From: Pseudomonas sp. Seg1
Lineage (GTDB): Bacteria; Pseudomonadota; Gammaproteobacteria; Pseudomonadales; Pseudomonadaceae
Direction: 5' to 3'
NCBI RefSeq assembly: GCF_018326005.1
Contig: NZ_AP021903.1
Span: 3,691,501-3,755,500, forward strand
DNA length: 64,000 nt
Positions 59,901 to 64,000 of this stretch are shown piece by piece. Each line of letters opens with the position of its first letter. Position 1 is the first letter of the stretch. The notes beneath the pieces are model-generated. The model saw only the letters and a list, made by a program, of their open reading frames with translations, did no database searches and was not told where the DNA came from. The translations under genes and the position numbers were made by a program.

Positions 59901-62900
59901 CACCGGGCTCACCGGTCAGAAACGCCAGTTCCCCGTAGCAGAAACCGCGAACCATCAGAGGCAGGTCAACCAGATGCCCCAACGGCCCGGCGTAATTCCT
60001 GACGTATTCGTACGCGGGTTTGAAAGCTTCATGGGTGAACTTCGACCAATCCAGCGACAGCCCCGCCCAGAGTTTTTCATGTCCGCTGTACAGCGCCTGC
60101 GGAATGACATTGATCGAGGTGTTGGCCAGATCCAGGCGCTCCAGTTGCGGGAGGTGCTGCGCAAAGGCAGGCCATTGCGTCATGGCCGGCGCATCGATCG
60201 TGAGGCTCTTCAACTGCGTGAGCGGCGCCAGATCGAGGTTGTGCATGGCGGCAGGATCGACTCCCTCGCACTCAATGTGCAGCGTTTCAAGTGACGTCAG
60301 TCCCTGTAATCGTGTGGGAAAATCGGCGGCCAGCTTGAACGCATGGGATCTGAATCGCAGGTTCTTCAGCGAGCGCATCGCACTGAGCGAATGCGGTACG
60401 GTCGTCAGCGGCTGCGCACCGGCCGTGTAGGTGTCGAGAAAGTTGCCGCGTTCGCCCAGCGAGAGTTTTTCCACGTCGGGAAAGCGCGCCAGAAAATCAT
60501 CGGCATTGGCATCCGTCAGCCCGCGCCCGCCCACGGACAACTCGCGGATGTGGCTGAAATCGGTGGTCAACCCCGGCAACGGCTCGAGACTGCTGATCAC
60601 CAAGCGATCCGCACCGGGTAGCTCTGCGGCCAACGGCGCCTGGCGCCAACAGGCCTTGAGCGCTTGTGCGGTCAGGGTTTTGCGCTCATACGTTGCCTGT
60701 GCGTCGGAGCGTGCCGGCGCATCGCGCAACGGCTGCTCCGGCGCGGGCCCCAGCCATCGGTCAAGCGCGGCATTCAGCCCGTCCCAATCGCGCTGCCGGT
60801 GCTGCAACAGGTTGAAAATATCCTTGTCGGTTTTCCCCGCCTGCAACTGCCGGAGGACGAAGCCGTTGGCCTGCTGATCGGTCAACTGCGGATACACATC
60901 GCGCACGCGCACGGTCAGGTGCGGGTTCAAGCCAGGGCCGCGACCACTGGCGTAGTAGCCCAACAGTCGTTCGTTGATCCGTGTTGGCGGTTTGAACCAG
61001 GCGGCCTGCGGTTCCAGCAGAGTCACGGCCTCAGTGCGATGCTGAACGGCATGCTCGATGATCCTGCGGCGTAACTCGGCACTCTGGCTGACCTCAGGCA
61101 CCGCAAGGCTGCGACGGGCGTCATCGGGCAAGGCGTGCATGATCGAGACATAGAAATTGTCGCCGGCGTCTGGCTGGCTGTTGAGCGCTTCGCCACGCTC
61201 ATCGAAGGCCTGAAAGCGTTGGCCTTTTTTGACCAGGTATTTTTTGTCGTGGGCGCTCTCGCTGCCGACGCTGTCGAGCAGCGCGCCGCGCTGGCTGCCC
61301 TCGCGGACTTCGAGGCGCACGGTGTCCGGCCAGCCCGGCAGGTTTTGCAAGGTGTGCAAAGCCAGACGCCGGCTATCGGCGGTGGCGATATTTTCACTGC
61401 GCAGCCCCGCGTAAGCGCGAGTCTGGCGTCCCTGTTGCTGAAACCAGCGCGCCTCCTCCAGCAGACGCAGGGGCACTCCTCGGTTGGCGTTGAGCCGCTC
61501 GATTTCTTCAGGCCGGGCATGCGCGAGGATTTCCTCGGCCGCGGCATCGCCGAGTCCCGGACAGGTCCTCCGTAGCAATCGGACGCGCGCGTCTGCCGGC
61601 GAAGTGCCGCGATAAATGCTGTCGAAAATCGCCGGCTGGCGAGTCCGGGCGTAATCGGCAATCTGCTGACTGAATTCTTCGGCACGGGCATAGCGCAAGC
61701 GCGCCCCGCCCTCACCGAGCAGTCGAATGATTTCAGGCTCATCGAGCTGGGCGAGAATGCGTGCCGTCAGGTCGCCGCGCAGGATGTCGGCGCGGCTCAC
61801 CCTGATCGGCGCCCTGACGACCGCGCCGCGAATCTTGGGGCTGGCGCCATAGGTGAGCGACTCGCCGGTCAATCGATCCCCATCGAACACCTGCAGCACG
61901 CGGCTGGCCGGCCAGCGCGGCATTTCCGTCACCAGCGGCAATGCGTACAGATACAGCGAATCAACCGCTTGGCTGCCGCGCAGTTGCGCGATGACCCGTG
62001 CCGAATCCGCATCGGCCCGGAACAGACGCATGGCGTCCTGTAACTCGGGTGGGGGCGGCGCGTTATCCAGATGCATCTTGCGCAGCGCGTTATCGCTGAC
62101 GCCGCTGATATCGGCCACCTTGAGCAACTGCGCATCGGAAAATTCTTCGGCGGCATGGCCCATACGCCGCAACAGGGTCAACCGGTCCCACTGCAGAGGA
62201 CGTTCCAGGGTATGCCGCCAGGCACCGCGGCCATTGTGTTCAAGCAATGGCTGGTAAGCGTCAGGATCGGAGGGATGCCTGATGCGCCATTTGCCCAGTG
62301 ATTCATCAAAGAACTGTTGGTAAGCCTGACCGCCCTGGCGCATGTAGGTTGTTCCATCGACCCGATGCTGCCCTGACAGATTCGGACCGCCGCTGGCCTC
62401 CAGTGCCACCGGGGAAGCATAAGCACGCAGATCCGGTTTCCACAGCCGGGTTTTGCCATTGGGCAATGTCACCGGGCGCAGATCTTCGAGCACTGCGGGT
62501 GCTTCGGCCGCCTGAAACTTGCGTACCCCGGCGCCCACCCCGGCCATCAACGCAATCTGCACGAGGTTTTCTGCCACATCCACCAGATGATCCTTGGCTG
62601 CCCGGCGATCGCCCTCCCCCCACTCGACCGCACCTTCAAGGGTTTCGTACAACAACTGGCCGGCCATCACTACCATCATTACTTCGCCCAGGACTGGCAC
62701 GAACATCGACACCAGGTTCAGGCCCAGCAGACCGACCTCCATCAGGTGGGCCAGCTTCGCCTCTCGGGCCTTGGCGTCGACCTCTTGGGTCGGCACCGCA
62801 TGACTGCGCGCATCGGCCAGCACTTTGGCGCAATGTTGCTGGTAGAGGTATTCCCAGAGATCCTCGTTTTCCGCCCAGATGCCTCGCCCCTTGCGCGTGA

Positions 62901-64000
62901 GGGTAGAGGGTGCGAGATACGGATCCGCTGCCGGCGCAAGTTTCGCCGGACGTTCGGGCGGCAGCTCCCTGATATGGGTAAATGCTGCGGTGTGAGTAAA
63001 CGCGTTGACAATCGTGCGCCAGGGCGAGCGCCACGGATCGCTGGGGGAGTCGGCGGCCTTTTGCGTGAACTGGCTGAAATAGTACGGTCGCTGGTCGTAG
63101 GGGACGAACTGGCTGAAAAAGCGTTGGTACGGGGTCGGCTCTGCGCCGGTGACCGCGGCGCTTCCTGCAGTGAACAGGCTCTTGAACTCTTGCTTCATCT
63201 GCGCGCCGCTGTAGCGCTTGAGCGGATGTTCGGGATCGTTGGGAACGTAGAGAATCACTTCGTCGCTGTAGCGATATTTTTCGCAGATCGAGAACGCCAC
63301 GCAGCCAGTCATGCGCTTTCTCATCAGGCCCAGGTCTTCGAACCAGACCTGCTTGCGGCCCATCCACGGATGCCTCTCGCCGTTGATCACCGAAACGATC
63401 ATCGTGTAGTCCGCCGGTTCAATGTCCTTTTTCAACAGCGCCAGTTCAGCGGCGGCGCGCAGAGCTGCCTTCTGACTGGCGATGAACGGCTCGCGAAGTG
63501 CGGTGGGTGCAGTCGTGGCGGCCGGATAAAAGAAGCCCTTCAGATACGCCTGGTATTGCTTGCCGATGTCCAGGCTGCGGCACAACGTCAGAAACTGGCT
63601 GACGCTGAGGTTGACCGGCACCGCTTCGTAAGTGTCCGTTGTAGCGGTTTGCTTAACGAACCCGGAAGTCTTGTGATAGGCCCCCGGTTTGCATTCGTAA
63701 TCTTCGAAATTGTGCAGTGCGGCGTCGAGCATCGACAGCTTGAGCACTTCGAACGATGACAGTTCGATCTCGAAAATGCTGATTTCCAGTGGGCGTCGCA
63801 GGCACAGCAGGATCTTGTCGACATCCACTTGCAGCTGGAATCGGTCCTTCAGGGCCTTGATCAACAGGGGCCGGGCGAATGCTTCAACGTCCTGAAACGT
63901 CGCCATGCTTTGGTCCAGACGGTTCTGCGCCTCAAGACTGGCGACGAAGCTCACATTCAAGGCCTCGCGCTGGTCAGGTGCGGCGTTGCGGTACCACGGT
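56911..64000 (-). CDS. large LRR protein with dermonecrotic-toxin-like N-region and NEL E3 ligase domain (5' end outside window)
   Basis: At least 2362 codons; the frame stays open past the right edge, so the true start is outside. The first possible start inside is TTG 63960. The N-terminal 450 residues resemble the region annotated as dermonecrotic toxin domain in Pseudomonas proteins, with one hydrophobic hairpin (about 62,640-62,760). Leucine-rich repeats (L-x2-L-x-L-x2-N-x-L pattern) occur at about 60,600-59,100 and 58,600-58,100. An Asp/Ser-rich spacer (57,890-57,960) precedes a NEL-type domain with putative catalytic Cys at 57,577-57,579 (HGACSDGR), then RLEYRIG and LPGQPEHMMFG. Predicted: a ubiquitin ligase effector injected into eukaryotic cells; no secretion system is nearby. 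Confidence 0.85.
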   Translation of the reverse strand, partial: PWYRNAAPDQREALNVSFVASLEAQNRLDQSMATFQDVEAFARPLLIKALKDRFQLQVDVDKILLCLRRPLEISIFEIELSSFEVLKLSMLDAALHNFEDYECKPGAYHKTSGFVKQTATTDTYEAVPVNLSVSQFLTLCRSLDIGKQYQAYLKGFFYPAATTAPTALREPFIASQKAALRAAAELALLKKDIEPADYTMIVSVINGERHPWMGRKQVWFEDLGLMRKRMTGCVAFSICEKYRYSDEVILYVPNDPEHPLKRYSGAQMKQEFKSLFTAGSAAVTGAEPTPYQRFFSQFVPYDQRPYYFSQFTQKAADSPSDPWRSPWRTIVNAFTHTAAFTHIRELPPERPAKLAPAADPYLAPSTLTRKGRGIWAENEDLWEYLYQQHCAKVLADARSHAVPTQEVDAKAREAKLAHLMEVGLLGLNLVSMFVPVLGEVMMVVMAGQLLYETLEGAVEWGEGDRRAAKDHLVDVAENLVQIALMAGVGAGVRKFQAAEAPAVLEDLRPVTLPNGKTRLWKPDLRAYASPVALEASGGPNLSGQHRVDGTTYMRQGGQAYQQFFDESLGKWRIRHPSDPDAYQPLLEHNGRGAWRHTLERPLQWDRLTLLRRMGHAAEEFSDAQLLKVADISGVSDNALRKMHLDNAPPPPELQDAMRLFRADADSARVIAQLRGSQAVDSLYLYALPLVTEMPRWPASRVLQVFDGDRLTGESLTYGASPKIRGAVVRAPIRVSRADILRGDLTARILAQLDEPEIIRLLGEGGARLRYARAEEFSQQIADYARTRQPAIFDSIYRGTSPADARVRLLRRTCPGLGDAAAEEILAHARPEEIERLNANRGVPLRLLEEARWFQQQGRQTRAYAGLRSENIATADSRRLALHTLQNLPGWPDTVRLEVREGSQRGALLDSVGSESAHDKKYLVKKGQRFQAFDERGEALNSQPDAGDNFYVSIMHALPDDARRSLAVPEVSQSAELRRRIIEHAVQHRTEAVTLLEPQAAWFKPPTRINERLLGYYASGRGPGLNPHLTVRVRDVYPQLTDQQANGFVLRQLQAGKTDKDIFNLLQHRQRDWDGLNAALDRWLGPAPEQPLRDAPARSDAQATYERKTLTAQALKACWRQAPLAAELPGADRLVISSLEPLPGLTTDFSHIRELSVGGRGLTDANADDFLARFPDVEKLSLGERGNFLDTYTAGAQPLTTVPHSLSAMRSLKNLRFRSHAFKLAADFPTRLQGLTSLETLHIECEGVDPAAMHNLDLAPLTQLKSLTIDAPAMTQWPAFAQHLPQLERLDLANTSINVIPQALYSGHEKLWAGLSLDWSKFTHEAFKPAYEYVRNYAGPLGHLVDLPLMVRGFCYGELAFLTGEPGVINPLPERILTLWDTPATRLAAVEALRAEHAGIFRQFYEPGTSAELRTARRALRWTEEPNASVLRALEINWRAVVRARYGLNEKVTLFELPASGAQMSQLLGYEKISELPPLPAGIFADVTTLRLGWLDAPVEQVRGFIRAFGGTQTLEISGNGLSELPIGPGDLPQLSRLDISYNSVVVTPHVQSQFSRMSSLEYLNASQNPLTALDVSALTKLKALNLRATELEAWPAGAEHLPQLDWADLRDNAIESLPPAVLADDEALLKTSLTGNAFSPEGQAALNAAQQRVENVRGLPVGALQRFALEPVPADFPPGETARSIVEYLLPLPRRANTGTQASGFAERLQNLNPVISPAEAEQCISRLRSAGMSDDQISNRLGEWQQTNESLTRQLNGWIFTRETRSPHAVVSADGRGFAALSIRECWQDGVTALTPDAGQELSLMGPRTGDLPSLTAEFDHVRTLNLTGSRITAQGSNGFLQAFPQLSTLVLNGNELSALPQAVLSMSRLQRLELNGNQFADAQSLYRLPGRDQLRWLDVGHNHLNQFDARTFNRLETLNLAYNGLVRWPEGTLEAPNLRTLNLSGNDFRVIPDRLLDGTHEPLVGGTQLADTYQLSLMSLEQMRNYSAAHGDVAVMGISRQELDLRISAIISDSDSDFDSDIDSPGDSDSDGDDTHANVQPIETLLNPSFEVSDSALQPWLVDTRAEVRSGRTSLWVQLAQEDDRQAFFHLLSTLRDTSDFRLSRADLTHRVWRVIQAATENTELRQLLFINAETHGACSDGRILSFSELESRVYEYNALRDIPRQRPEQRGRALLDLSRRLFRLGRVDRLAERAGRGQDRAEVRLEYRIGMTSGWPDGLELPGQPEHMMFGRPIRGQQLARARASVLADEASDVFIEDLISRDYWERYLRERHPDAFDAVERNASKRQDEVEDAHPDRTEGPALEQYTKALHELEVELASARTANLMELSRAEMQALASIGDAVPPTPPSPQPGPSHRQ

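Overview
The window reads as chromosomal DNA of a fluorescent pseudomonad (Pseudomonas fluorescens/koreensis-like). The reasons are the order gacA-uvrC-pgsA-tRNA(Gly)-tRNA(Cys)-tRNA(Leu), a TTG-started gacA, a P. fragi-type lipase, a CobN/ChlID-type cobalt chelatase set, and many REP/REPIN palindromes in intergenic DNA. I see no prophage, transposase, integrase or CRISPR array. The window is mostly core metabolism with a few accessory genes.

Layout. 1-3558 (minus): three tRNAs, pgsA, uvrC, gacA. 3686-4888 (minus): a GNAT acetyltransferase and a carbon-nitrogen hydrolase. 5042-6584 (plus): a DAHP synthase behind two consecutive aromatic-rich leader peptides and an intrinsic terminator. 6640-9302: an Ig-like repeat protein, a lipase without signal peptide, and a parvulin. 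9436-14971 (plus): yejABEF-type peptide ABC importer. 15138-21020 (plus): a sigma-54 activator (HbcR-like), then a permease, 3-hydroxybutyrate dehydrogenase and acetoacetyl-CoA synthetase behind a -24/-12 promoter. 21025-25130: a PilU-like ATPase, a hybrid sensor kinase and a second parvulin. 25243-32012 (minus): a polar amino-acid ABC importer, RidA, an IclR regulator, a DSD1-type PLP enzyme and a PfkB-type sugar kinase, probably one D-amino-acid or hydroxy-amino-acid utilisation module. 32429-33850: two paralogous small jelly-roll-like proteins flanking a thioredoxin-like gene. 34033-37621 (minus): a TerC/CBS membrane protein and a phospholipase D-like protein.

37824-48638 is the cobalamin region. 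Two B12 riboswitches face away from each other across a 1.1-kb island made of repeats. One drives cobW-cobN-chlI/D leftward; the other drives cbtB-cbtA-cobE-cobM rightward. Two features stand out. The chlI stop codon is overlapped by a dnaX-like -1 frameshift cassette (slippery A AAA AAG, 5-nt spacer, perfect 14-bp hairpin) that joins ChlI in frame to a VWA domain. cobN carries a 93-bp REPIN in frame inside its coding sequence.

48859-56857: nfuA, a membrane acyltransferase, cti, and B12-dependent metH, which uses the product of the cob genes. 56911-64000 (minus): a very large LRR protein with a NEL-type (bacterial E3 ubiquitin ligase) C-terminus, whose start lies beyond the window.
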